Positions 18,839 through 26,577 of a stretch of 47,939 bases of DNA are shown in pieces. The notes beneath the pieces were generated by a model that worked only from the letters and a program-made list of their open reading frames with translations, was not told the DNA's origin and did not search any database. Made by a program: the position numbers and the translations under genes. Origin of the DNA: Lysobacteraceae bacterium (GTDB lineage: Bacteria; Pseudomonadota; Gammaproteobacteria; Xanthomonadales; Xanthomonadaceae); contig JAJTGG010000004.1 of the NCBI GenBank assembly GCA_021299355.1, positions 1 to 47,939 on the forward strand, read 5' to 3'. Positions within the stretch are counted from its first letter, which is position 1, and each line of letters starts with the position of its first letter.

Positions 18839-19504
18839 TCAACTCAGGGCCAAACGCAGGGCGCTGGCGGCGGCCCATGGCGCCAGCACGATCAAAAACA
18901 CCAATCCGGCGCACATCAGATAAATCGCGCCGAGCCAAGGCAGGCCCTGGCCGGCCGACCACACGCTGCCGGCGCCAAACACCAGCACCGGTACATACAT
19001 CGGCAGCGCCATCAAGGCCAGCAGGAGACCGGAGCGCCGGATGCCCAGGGTCAGCGCCGCCACTACCGCGCCGATCAGGCTCATCAACAGCGAACCGATC
19101 AACAGGCTCAGCATCAGCACCGGCAACAGGTTCATGGGCAGAAACAGCAGTTGTGCCAAGAGCGGGGTCAGCACCAGCAGGGGCAGGGCGGTGGTCAGCC
19201 AATGCACGGCGACCTTGCTGGCGATCACCATCGGCAGCGGTACCGGTGCCAGCAGCAATTGTTCCAAACTACCGTCTTCAAAATCGCTGCGATACAGATT
19301 ATCGAGCACCAGCATGCCGGCCAACAGATGGGCGACCCAGATGACCGCGCTGGCACTCTGCGCCAAGCGCGCGGGTTCGGAGCCCATGGCCAGCGGAAAC
19401 ATCACGCAGACCATCAAGGCGAACAGCATCGGTTGGGCGGCATCGCTACGTTTCTGCCACATCAGTCCAATGTCGCGGGCAAGCAGGGCGCGCAGTTCAC
19501 GCAT
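18839..19504 (-). CDS. ccmB: Heme exporter permease CcmB
   Basis: Membrane subunit of the CcmAB ABC transporter that powers release of heme-loaded CcmE. The 221-residue product (220 in E. coli) has six membrane segments and the conserved FEDGSLEQLLLAP near residues 70-82. I chose the ATG at 19504 (protein starting RELRALLARDIGLMWQ) because an earlier in-frame start at 19558 gives a non-family extension inside ccmA. It overlaps ccmA by eight bases. Confidence 0.94.
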   Translation of the reverse strand: MRELRALLARDIGLMWQKRSDAAQPMLFALMVCVMFPLAMGSEPARLAQSASAVIWVAHLLAGMLVLDNLYRSDFEDGSLEQLLLAPVPLPMVIASKVAVHWLTTALPLLVLTPLLAQLLFLPMNLLPVLMLSLLIGSLLMSLIGAVVAALTLGIRRSGLLLALMALPMYVPVLVFGAGSVWSAGQGLPWLGAIYLMCAGLVFLIVLAPWAAASALRLALS

Positions 19505-20141
19505 GGGCTGCGCTCCGGGATATTTCCAGCACGCGCACCGGTACCGCCGGCGCGGCATAGGCCCCGTGGGTGCTGATCAAGGCGCCGCCGCCGGCGGCGA
19601 TATGGTGCTGCACCAGACGGTTGACCCAGTCGATACCGGTCAAGTCGAGGTTGGCATAGGGTTCATCCATCAGCCACAGGGCACTTGGCCGTGCCTTCAG
19701 ACGGGCCAGACTCAGGCGTTTGTTCTGCCCGGCGGAAAGCTTTCCGGCCGGCGTGTCTTCGAATCCGGCCAGGCCGCATTCGCCGATCAGGGTTTCCAGA
19801 TGGTTTTCGCTGACTGCACCGTGCAGGCTGGCGGTGAAGCGCAGATTCTGAAGCACCGTCAGTTCCGCTTTGTGGCCATGACGATGGCCGAGGTAGGCGG
19901 CAAGCTGTACGAAGGTGTCCCGACTGAAGGGTTTTCCCCCTAGACGGATTTCTCCAGATTCCGGCGGCAGCAGTCCGGCCAGCACCCGTAGCAGGGTGGT
20001 CTTACCGGAGCCGTTGTCGCCCTTCACCATCAGCGCTTCGCCGGCCTCTAATTGGAAATCCAAGGGTCCGAAAATGCGTTCGGCATTGCGCGAGAAGCAC
20101 AGGGCATCGGCTTGAATCAAGGCGGCGATGGCGGCGGACAT
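19497..20141 (-). CDS. ccmA: Heme exporter ATP-binding protein CcmA
   Basis: ATPase of the CcmAB complex. The 214-residue product has Walker A GDNGSGKT (about 41-48), the CcmA-type signature LSAGQNKRLSLARL, Walker B LWLMDEP and the switch histidine in STHG. It is the first gene of the minus-strand ccmABCDEFGHI-acyltransferase-dioxygenase operon. The 128-base gap to the divergent aminotransferase gene must hold its promoter; TAAAAT at 20180-20175 is a possible -10 but no convincing -35 is visible. Confidence 0.94.
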   Translation of the reverse strand: MSAAIAALIQADALCFSRNAERIFGPLDFQLEAGEALMVKGDNGSGKTTLLRVLAGLLPPESGEIRLGGKPFSRDTFVQLAAYLGHRHGHKAELTVLQNLRFTASLHGAVSENHLETLIGECGLAGFEDTPAGKLSAGQNKRLSLARLKARPSALWLMDEPYANLDLTGIDWVNRLVQHHIAAGGGALISTHGAYAAPAVPVRVLEISRSAAHA

Positions 20142-20269
20142 GCGGGCGGCGGGGTTCCGGAATACGACCTGCTCATTTTAGCGGTTTTACAAACACTTAA
20201 ACGCTAATTTCCCGTGAATTTCGGAATCCTGTTGCATAATGTTGATTCAAGTCATACCGGACCCCTGCC

Positions 20270-21418
20270 ATGCCTCTGCAAACCAAGCTCCCGAAGGTCG
20301 GCACCACCATCTTCACGGTCATGTCGCAGATGGCCATGCAGCATCAGGCGGTCAATCTGGGCCAGGGATTCCCCGACTTTCCGGTACCCGAGTTTCTGGT
20401 GGATGCTCTGAGCCGCGCCATGCGTGACGGCAAGAACCAGTATGCGCCGATGACCGGCATTCCGGCCCTGCGCGAGGCCATTGCCGTCAAGACCGCCGCC
20501 TGTTACGGCCATGCCGCCTGTCCGGAGCTGGAAATCACCGTGACCAGCGGCGCCTCGGAAGCGATTTTCAACGCCGTCTTGGCCGTGGTCCGTCCGGGGG
20601 ATGAAGTCATCGTGCTCGATCCCTGCTACGACTGCTACGAACCGGCCATCGATCTGGCCGGCGGCGTGTGCATGCATGTGCCGCTGAATCCGGTCGATTT
20701 TTCGGTGGACTGGGAGCGGCTTCAGGCGGCAGTCACCGCAAAGACCCGGATGATATTCATCAACACCCCGCATAATCCCTCCGGCGCCCTGTGGTCGGCC
20801 GAGGACATGCAACGTCTGATCGCCTTGACCCGCGACACCGATATCCTGGTGCTGTCCGACGAGGTTTACGAACACATCGTGTTCGGCGGCGTCCGTCATG
20901 AAAGCGCCCTGCGTTATCCGGAACTGGCTGAACGCAGCTTCGTGATTTCCAGCTTCGGCAAGACCTATCACTGCACCGGCTGGAAAATAGGCTACTGCAT
21001 CGCGCCCAAGGCGCTCTCCGCCGAATTCCGCAAGGTGCACCAGTACAACACCTTCTGCAGTTTTGCGCCGGCGCAGTGGGCCTTCGCCGAAATGATCGTG
21101 CAGCAGCCCGGGCATTACGCCGAACTCGGAGATTTTTATGCAGCCAAGCGCGATTATCTGGCGGCCAAGCTGGCACGCACTCGCTTCAAGCCCCTGCCGG
21201 TGCCCGGCGGTTATTTCCAGCTGGTCGATTATTCCGCTATCTCCGATCTGCCCGATGCCGAATTCGCGCGCTGGCTGTGCACGGAAAAAGGCGTGGCGGC
21301 CATTCCGCTGTCGCCGTTCTATGAAACACCGCCGCCGGGCCAGCGCCTGGTGCGGCTGTGCTTTGCCAAGAATCCGGATACGCTCGATGCCGCCATCGCG
21401 CGTCTGGAGCAGGTATGA
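20270..21418 (+). CDS. PLP aminotransferase, methionine/glutamine type (YbdL-like)
   Basis: A fold-type I aminotransferase of 382 residues. The PLP lysine is K231 in SSFGKTYHCTGWKIGY; N168 in NTPHNPSG and the aspartate in LSDEVYEH are the other cofactor contacts. YHCTGWKIGY is typical of the E. coli YbdL / kynurenine aminotransferase (glutamine transaminase K) branch, which uses methionine, glutamine or aromatic amino acids with 2-oxo acids. Its stop overlaps the next gene (ATGA), an omega-amidase, the usual partner that hydrolyses the 2-oxoglutaramate product. A role in methionine salvage is inferred. CATAAT at 20235-20240 is a weak promoter candidate. Confidence 0.88.
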   Translation: MPLQTKLPKVGTTIFTVMSQMAMQHQAVNLGQGFPDFPVPEFLVDALSRAMRDGKNQYAPMTGIPALREAIAVKTAACYGHAACPELEITVTSGASEAIFNAVLAVVRPGDEVIVLDPCYDCYEPAIDLAGGVCMHVPLNPVDFSVDWERLQAAVTAKTRMIFINTPHNPSGALWSAEDMQRLIALTRDTDILVLSDEVYEHIVFGGVRHESALRYPELAERSFVISSFGKTYHCTGWKIGYCIAPKALSAEFRKVHQYNTFCSFAPAQWAFAEMIVQQPGHYAELGDFYAAKRDYLAAKLARTRFKPLPVPGGYFQLVDYSAISDLPDAEFARWLCTEKGVAAIPLSPFYETPPPGQRLVRLCFAKNPDTLDAAIARLEQV

Positions 21419-22221
21419 GTACGGCCGATCTGAACATCCGCATCGTGCAGGCTGATACGGTCTGGCACGATCCGCAGGCCAATCGCGACTACTACACCGC
21501 GCTCCTGGCCGGGATGGCGCCGGATGCCGACATCATCGTGTTGCCGGAAACCTTCACCTCCGGATTTTCCAACGATGCGCTGGCGCAGGCGGAAGCCATG
21601 GACGGCCCGACCGTGGTCTGGCTGTGCGAACAGGCGATGGCATTGAATGCCGTCGTCACCGGCAGCGTACAGATCCGTGACGGCGCAGCGGTATTCAACC
21701 GCATGCTGTGGGCTGCGCCGGATGGCAGCATCCGGCATTACGACAAACGCCACCTATTCCGTATGGCCGGCGAGCACGAACGCTACGCCGCCGGCACCGA
21801 CAAGATCATCGTCGAGTACAAAGGCTGGCGTATCTGCCCCTTGGTCTGCTATGACCTGCGTTTCCCGGTGTTTTCACGCAACCGTTTCGGGCAGACGCAG
21901 GCAGACGGCTATGATTACGATCTGCTGATTTATGTGGCCAACTGGCCGAGTCCGCGGCATTTCGCCTGGCAGACCCTGCTCAAGGCGCGCGCCATCGAGA
22001 ACCTGAGTTATGTGGTCGGCGTCAACCGGACCGGCGGCGATGGTAACGGTCTGCACTATCTTGGCGGCAGCACGGTGCTCGACTTTCTCGGGCAGACGAT
22101 TGTCGAATCCGGGGACTCGCCGCAGGCACAGAATGCCCGCATCTCTCATGCCGAGTTGGTTGCCTTCCGGCAACGTTTTCCCGCGCATTTGGATGCCGAT
22201 GTTTTCACCCTCCACGATTGA
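21415..22221 (+). CDS. Omega-amidase (YafV/Nit2-like carbon-nitrogen hydrolase)
   Basis: A nitrilase-superfamily amidase that would convert 2-oxoglutaramate or 2-oxosuccinamate to the oxo acid and ammonia. The 268-residue product has the full triad: Glu at about 45 (LPETFTSGF), Lys at about 111 (YDKRHLF) and Cys at about 145 (CPLVCYDLRFPVF). The start overlapping the aminotransferase stop (ATGA) gives the expected N-terminus; an in-frame start 57 bases earlier lies inside the aminotransferase. Coupling to the transaminase makes the amide-dependent transamination irreversible. Other nitrilase-family amide substrates are possible. Confidence 0.9.
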   Translation: MSTADLNIRIVQADTVWHDPQANRDYYTALLAGMAPDADIIVLPETFTSGFSNDALAQAEAMDGPTVVWLCEQAMALNAVVTGSVQIRDGAAVFNRMLWAAPDGSIRHYDKRHLFRMAGEHERYAAGTDKIIVEYKGWRICPLVCYDLRFPVFSRNRFGQTQADGYDYDLLIYVANWPSPRHFAWQTLLKARAIENLSYVVGVNRTGGDGNGLHYLGGSTVLDFLGQTIVESGDSPQAQNARISHAELVAFRQRFPAHLDADVFTLHD

Positions 22222-22232
22222 GGTATTCTCGC

Positions 22233-23384
22233 ATGGCACTTGGCACATTCCGTTGCATGGCTCTGGCACTGGCGCTGCCGGGCGTGGCGGCGGCGCAGAA
22301 AACACAGCTGTTGAAATCCAGCGACTACACGCTGCAGGTGACCGAACTCAATGCCGAACTCCAATCGCCCTGGGGTATGGCGTTTCTGCCGGATGGCCGT
22401 CTGCTGGTGAGCCAGAAATCCGGCAGCATCGCGCTGCTTTCGCGGGATGGCCGGCGCATTGAACAAACGATTACGGGCCTGCCGCGCGTGGCATCGCAGG
22501 GGCAGGGCGGCTTACTCGATGTGGTACTCGACCCGGAGTTCGCAACAACACCGTGGCTGTATTGGTCCTATGCCGAACCCGGTGAGGGCGGGCTATCCGG
22601 CACGGCAGTGGCGCGGGCAAAACTCATCAATGACCGTCTGCAAGCCACTGAAATCATCTACCGGCAAATCCCGAAAGTCGGAGGCGCCGGACATTTCGGA
22701 TCCCGGTTGGTGTTCGGCCGGGATAAGACCCTGTTCATCACTCTGGGAGATCGGCAGAAATTCACGCCGGCGCAGGACATGAAGCAGAGCATCGGCAAAG
22801 TGGTCCGCATCCAGCGTGATGGACGCATCCCCGTGGATAATCCGAAATGGAAAGCAACTGGCGCCCGTCCGGAGATCTACAGTCTGGGCCACCGCAATCC
22901 GCAAGGCGCGGCATTGCATCCGGATACCGGGATGCTGTGGTTGAGTGAGCACGGTCCACAGGGCGGCGATGAAATCAACCGGGTTCAGGCCGGCAAAAAT
23001 TACGGGTGGCCGACCGCCAGCTACGGCTGCCATTACGGCGAGCCGGTCGGTCAGGATTGCCGTCTGGGCGGTGGCAAACACAGCCCGAAATTCGTGGAAC
23101 CCTTGAGTATCTGGGTGCCGCGTTCGATCGCCCCTTCCGGCATGCTGTTTTATACCGGCACGGAATTCCCCAAATGGCGGAATCAAGTATTGATGGGCAC
23201 GCTGGCAGGTACCGCGCTATGGCGGGTCCGGTTTGAAGGCCACAAGGAAATCCGCCGCGAACGGCTGCTCGGTGATCTGGGTGAACGCATCCGTGATGTC
23301 GAACAGGGGATGGACGGCAGTGTCTATCTGGTTTCGGACAGCGGTAAACTGCTGAAAATTTCCCGAATTCCAGACCGGCCATAG
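22233..23384 (+). CDS. Secreted PQQ-dependent aldose sugar dehydrogenase (Asd/YliI-like)
   Basis: A soluble periplasmic six-bladed beta-propeller dehydrogenase of the GSDH/Asd family, which oxidises aldoses to lactones with PQQ. From the ATG at 22233 the 383-residue product has a signal peptide ending PGVAAAQ. Family features include ELQSPWGMAFLPDGRLLVSQ, GQGGLLDVVLDP, the histidine segment AGHFGSRLVFG, GHRNPQGAALHP and LSEHGPQGGDEINR. GAGG lies nine bases before this ATG. A TTG at 22218, overlapping the amidase stop, would add five residues. No PQQ synthesis genes are in the window. The link with the preceding pair may be only transcriptional. Confidence 0.87.
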   Translation: MALGTFRCMALALALPGVAAAQKTQLLKSSDYTLQVTELNAELQSPWGMAFLPDGRLLVSQKSGSIALLSRDGRRIEQTITGLPRVASQGQGGLLDVVLDPEFATTPWLYWSYAEPGEGGLSGTAVARAKLINDRLQATEIIYRQIPKVGGAGHFGSRLVFGRDKTLFITLGDRQKFTPAQDMKQSIGKVVRIQRDGRIPVDNPKWKATGARPEIYSLGHRNPQGAALHPDTGMLWLSEHGPQGGDEINRVQAGKNYGWPTASYGCHYGEPVGQDCRLGGGKHSPKFVEPLSIWVPRSIAPSGMLFYTGTEFPKWRNQVLMGTLAGTALWRVRFEGHKEIRRERLLGDLGERIRDVEQGMDGSVYLVSDSGKLLKISRIPDRP

Positions 23385-23443
23385 TCCGGCCGGCTCAGCA
23401 AACGATACTGATATCATTGATGCGCACCATAGACAGGATATGC

Positions 23444-24037
23444 ATGCGAACCTTTGTACTGAGAGCGCGGGCGGCACCCACGGACAGCCAGAAACTGTTG
23501 GCGTCCATCGGCAAGGAGGCCCATGCCGAAATTCTGGCGCATACCCTGATGAACGCAGTTTTCGTGGCCCAGTCGCACAGGGCGGATGTCAGGGTCTATT
23601 TGGTCTTGGAAAGCACACAGGATTTTTCCCGTTCGGTTTTTTTCGACATCAATGCCATGCATGAACTCGGTGGCTTCGACGAGCGCGCACTGCTGGGAAA
23701 AATCGCCAAGGCGCTGGATGCCTCGAGGGGAATGGGCAAGGAGGAAACCCGACCGGTGGAATCCGGCGTCACTGTGCGCACGGTGAGCTTTGAGCGACTG
23801 GTGCAGGAACTAGCCGAGAACCACCAGTTATTCATGATGGACAGGAAAGGCACCCCGATCCGCGAGCAGAGCTTCCAGGGCAATTCCTGCTTCGTGCTCA
23901 CCGACCATATTCCGATGCCGAAGAAGACCTTCCATAGTCTCGAACGCCTTGGTGCGAAGAAAATCACGCTCGGATCGAAGATGCTGTTCGCATCGCAATG
24001 CGTGGTATTGATCCATCACGAGCTGGACCAGCGGTAA
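23444..24037 (+). CDS. TrmY-family SPOUT methyltransferase
   Basis: The 197-residue product belongs to the family of TrmY (formerly DUF358), which in archaea makes N1-methylpseudouridine 54 in tRNA. Visible features are an N-terminal segment VLRARAAPTDSQKLLASIG, the charged middle ending in GGFDERALLGKIAKAL, and the C-terminal SPOUT knot: CFVLTDHIPMPKKTFHSL, then KKITLGSKMLFASQCVVLIHHELD, where the glycine-rich loop binds SAM and the conserved cysteine follows. Length matches archaeal TrmY. The ATG at 23444 has AGGA five bases upstream; a TTG at 23417 is the alternative. Bacterial members are scattered and I know of no settled role for them. TruB, which makes pseudouridine 55, is encoded 16 kb away. 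Confidence 0.8.
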   Translation: MRTFVLRARAAPTDSQKLLASIGKEAHAEILAHTLMNAVFVAQSHRADVRVYLVLESTQDFSRSVFFDINAMHELGGFDERALLGKIAKALDASRGMGKEETRPVESGVTVRTVSFERLVQELAENHQLFMMDRKGTPIREQSFQGNSCFVLTDHIPMPKKTFHSLERLGAKKITLGSKMLFASQCVVLIHHELDQR

Positions 24038-24190
24038 GAGTGACTGCCGGACCATGGCCAGGCGCAGTATTCCCTTTTTTCTTCATTCTGCCGCATCATC
24101 GTACTCTGCCAATGCCGTTCTATCATCCATGAATATTGTGTTGTGCTTAAGACGAAAGGGCAGGCATTTTTTGTCATAATTTTGAAATGA
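24038..24190 (+). other. Intergenic gap without recognised content
   Basis: About 150 bases between the TrmY gene and the bidirectional terminator. I see no open frame, convincing promoter or hairpin in it; the part near 24160-24185 is AT-rich. Confidence 0.5.
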
Positions 24191-24216
24191 AAAAACCCGC
24201 CGAAGCGGGTTTTTTT
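24191..24216. terminator. Bidirectional terminator between the TrmY gene and rluB
   Basis: CCCGC (24196-24200), CGAA loop, GCGGG (24205-24209), with A5 before and T7 after. Strong in both directions, it serves two convergent genes. Confidence 0.9.
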
Positions 24217-24222
24217 CAGACA

Positions 24223-25848
24223 TCAATCATCCGAAGGAAAACCGTCTTCCGGCTTGCGTTTCTTAAATGGCGGTTTCGGACCGGCGCGGTTGCTATCGGG
24301 CCGAGGGCCACGCGGCGTAAACGGACGGTCACCCTGCGGGCGCGGGCCCCGGGCATTGAACGAACGATCACCCTGCGGACGATCGCCGTAGGGCTTCGGA
24401 CCGCGCGGTGCGTAAGGACGATCGCCTTGCGGACGATCACCCTGCGGGCGCGGGCCACGGTTATTGAACGGACGATCACCTTGCGGGCGGTCACCCTGCG
24501 GTCGATCACCCTGCGGGCGCGGGCCACGGTTATTGAACGGCTTGGCGGCACGGTCGCCGTAAGGTTTCGGACCGCGTTCACCGAACGGTTTCGGGGCACG
24601 CGGCGTACGCGGCGGAGCCACGCGTGAGCCGGTATCCACGCCCTCGGGCACGTACCAGGATTTGAACTCGCCGGCCGGCTGGGCGCCTTGCCCGCTGCGC
24701 GGACCTTTGTTGAAACGCGGTTTCTCGGCGCGGTTGCCGAAGTTGTCATCGCGTTCCGGACGCGGACCTTTGTTGAACGGTTTGCCGGCATGCGGGGCGC
24801 GGTTGCCGGCGTTGTCGCCGCCGAATTTTCCACCTTTATTGAACGGCTTCTTGACGCCGGCACCGGGGCGGCCACGGCCGCCGCGCGGGCGCTCTTCGCG
24901 CACGTGGTCGAAGCGACGCAGTTCACGGGCTTCTTCGTTAACATGGCCGTTGACGTAAGCATTCTGGTTGCGGTCGCTGCCGATGCGGATTTCGGTCGGA
25001 CGCGATTTGCGCTGACCGATGACCGGTTGCAGGGTCAGCACCGGCGCGTTGTTGTCGAGTCCGAAATGGGCGCGCAGGGATTCCACTTTTGCCTGTTCCA
25101 GTTCCACGCACTGGCCGCGTTTGAGCAGGCGCGGCAAGGTGATGTCACCGTAGCGTACGCGCTTCAGGCGGCTGACCTGATAGCCCTGCGATTCCCAGAG
25201 GCGGCGGACTTCGCGGTTGCGGCCTTCGGTGATGACCACCTGGAACCAGGCGTGCGAATCACTGGAGCCGATGCGTTCGATTTTTTCGAATTTGGCCGGA
25301 CCGTCATCCAGCGCCACACCGCGAGCGAGGCGATCGACCACGTTGTCGGGCACTTCACCGTGGATGCGGCACACGTATTCGCGTTCGATGTTGCCGGACG
25401 GATGCATCAGGGCGTTGGCCAGTTCGCCGTCGGTGGTCAGCAGCAAAAGACCGGTTGTGTTGATGTCGAGGCGGCCGACCGCGATCCAGCGCGCGCCTTT
25501 CAGACGGGGCAGGGCATCGAAAATGGTCGGGCGGCCTTCGGGATCCTCGCGGGTGGTCACTTCGCCTTCGGGCTTGTTGTAGATCAGCACCGAGCTCGGC
25601 TCGCTCAGGGCCGAAGCCACGAACACCTTACCGTCGATTTCGATGCGGTCGCCGCTGACGACCGACTGGCCGGTTTGGGCGGTTTCGCCGTTGACCTTGA
25701 CCGCGCCCTGCGCGATGCGTTCTTCTAGCAGACGTCGTGAACCCAGGCCGGCCTGGGCCAATACCTTGTGCAGTCGTTCGGAAGTTTTATTCTTGGGTTC
25801 GGCGTCTTTGCCTTTCAATGAAAGGACTTTGCGAGTGTTCTCGCTCAT
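24223..25848 (-). CDS. rluB: 23S rRNA pseudouridine(2605) synthase RluB with a long disordered tail
   Basis: Cytoplasmic RsuA/RluB-family enzyme. The 541-residue product has an N-terminal S4 domain (SERLHKVLAQAGLGSRRLLEE), the catalytic motif GRLDINTTGLLLLT with Asp at about 128, and EGRNREVRRLWESQGYQVSRLKR. From about residue 270 it continues as a low-complexity tail of some 270 residues rich in G, R, P, K, Q and N, with repeats such as PQGDRP and FNNRGPRP. E. coli RluB ends at 291 residues. Similar basic tails occur in other RluB proteins and probably bind RNA non-specifically. It is the last gene of scpA-scpB-rluB, 29 bases after scpB. Confidence 0.93.
   Translation of the reverse strand: MSENTRKVLSLKGKDAEPKNKTSERLHKVLAQAGLGSRRLLEERIAQGAVKVNGETAQTGQSVVSGDRIEIDGKVFVASALSEPSSVLIYNKPEGEVTTREDPEGRPTIFDALPRLKGARWIAVGRLDINTTGLLLLTTDGELANALMHPSGNIEREYVCRIHGEVPDNVVDRLARGVALDDGPAKFEKIERIGSSDSHAWFQVVITEGRNREVRRLWESQGYQVSRLKRVRYGDITLPRLLKRGQCVELEQAKVESLRAHFGLDNNAPVLTLQPVIGQRKSRPTEIRIGSDRNQNAYVNGHVNEEARELRRFDHVREERPRGGRGRPGAGVKKPFNKGGKFGGDNAGNRAPHAGKPFNKGPRPERDDNFGNRAEKPRFNKGPRSGQGAQPAGEFKSWYVPEGVDTGSRVAPPRTPRAPKPFGERGPKPYGDRAAKPFNNRGPRPQGDRPQGDRPQGDRPFNNRGPRPQGDRPQGDRPYAPRGPKPYGDRPQGDRSFNARGPRPQGDRPFTPRGPRPDSNRAGPKPPFKKRKPEDGFPSDD
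24435..24540. repeat. Direct repeat pair inside the rluB tail
   Basis: Identical 37-base copies at 24435-24471 and 24504-24540, offset by 69 bases (23 codons), with degenerate partial copies on both sides. They encode the tail repeat around FNNRGPRPQGD on the minus strand. The in-frame spacing allows expansion or contraction without frameshift. Confidence 0.9.
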
Positions 25849-25877
25849 TCGGGGTTGTCTCCGGCGCGGAGGGCGCC

Positions 25878-26570
25878 TCAGTGCTGCAAGGGGTCAGTCG
25901 TCGTCTCGACGGATTCGGTGGACGGCTCGGACTCGGTGGGCTCGGTTTCGTCCGGCAGTTCTCCGCTCGGCTCCGTGATTACGGCAGCCTGAGCCGGAAT
26001 GGGCTCGGAAATATCGAAGGACAGCTGCGGTTCCAGCTCGGGATATTCCTTCAATTCCGCCAGAGGCGGCAACTGATCGAGGCTCTTCAGGCCGAAATAA
26101 TCCAGAAAGGTCTTGGTGGTGCCGAACAGCTCGGGGCGTCCGGGCACATCGCGGTGTCCGAGAACGCGAATCCATTCCCGTTCTTCCAACGATTTTATCA
26201 TAGTTGCGCTGACGCTGACGCCGCGGATCTGTTCGATCTCGCCGCGGGTGATCGGCTGCCGGTAGGCGATCAGGGCCAAAGTCTCCAGCGTGGCGCGGGT
26301 ATATTTGCTCTGCCGTTCGGTCCAAAGCCTTGCTACGTAAGGGTGAACCTCGTTTCTGACCTGGTAGCGCCAGCCCGAGGCGACCTCGACCAATTCCACG
26401 CCTCGGCCCTCGCAGGCCGCTTTAAGTTCGGTTAAGGCCTGTTCGATGGCACCGGGTTTCGGCGGGGAATCGCCGAAAATCCCGTAAAGCTGGGCGGTGC
26501 TCAGCGGCAGGGTGGAAGCCAGTAGGGTGGCTTCCAGGATCGGGGCAAGGTTCAGGTCGTTTTCGCTCAT
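25878..26570 (-). CDS. scpB: Segregation and condensation protein B
   Basis: Winged-helix subunit of the SMC-ScpAB condensin-like complex. From the ATG at 26570 the product is 230 residues, starting with ENDLNLAPILEATLLAS. The two winged-helix domains include LYGIFGD, LETLALIAYRQPITRGEIEQIRGV (the best-conserved ScpB stretch, about 100-125) and a C-terminal acidic, Pro/Glu/Thr-rich extension of about 60 residues. The earlier in-frame start at 26615 would overlap scpA and add 15 unrelated residues. It lies seven bases after scpA. No smc gene is in the window. Confidence 0.92.
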   Translation of the reverse strand: MSENDLNLAPILEATLLASTLPLSTAQLYGIFGDSPPKPGAIEQALTELKAACEGRGVELVEVASGWRYQVRNEVHPYVARLWTERQSKYTRATLETLALIAYRQPITRGEIEQIRGVSVSATMIKSLEEREWIRVLGHRDVPGRPELFGTTKTFLDYFGLKSLDQLPPLAELKEYPELEPQLSFDISEPIPAQAAVITEPSGELPDETEPTESEPSTESVETTTDPLQH

Positions 26571-26577
26571 ATTCGGA

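Noticed and set aside
23375-23393. Six-pair CCGGCC/GGCCGG hairpin across the stop of the sugar dehydrogenase gene, considered as a terminator.
   Set aside because: No T-run follows, and the stem is short and GC-palindromic, expected by chance in this composition.
24420-24560. Repeated DNA units in this stretch, considered as a CRISPR or tandem intergenic array.
   Set aside because: The repeats are in frame within rluB, encode a low-complexity protein tail, and have no unique spacers of even length or cas genes.
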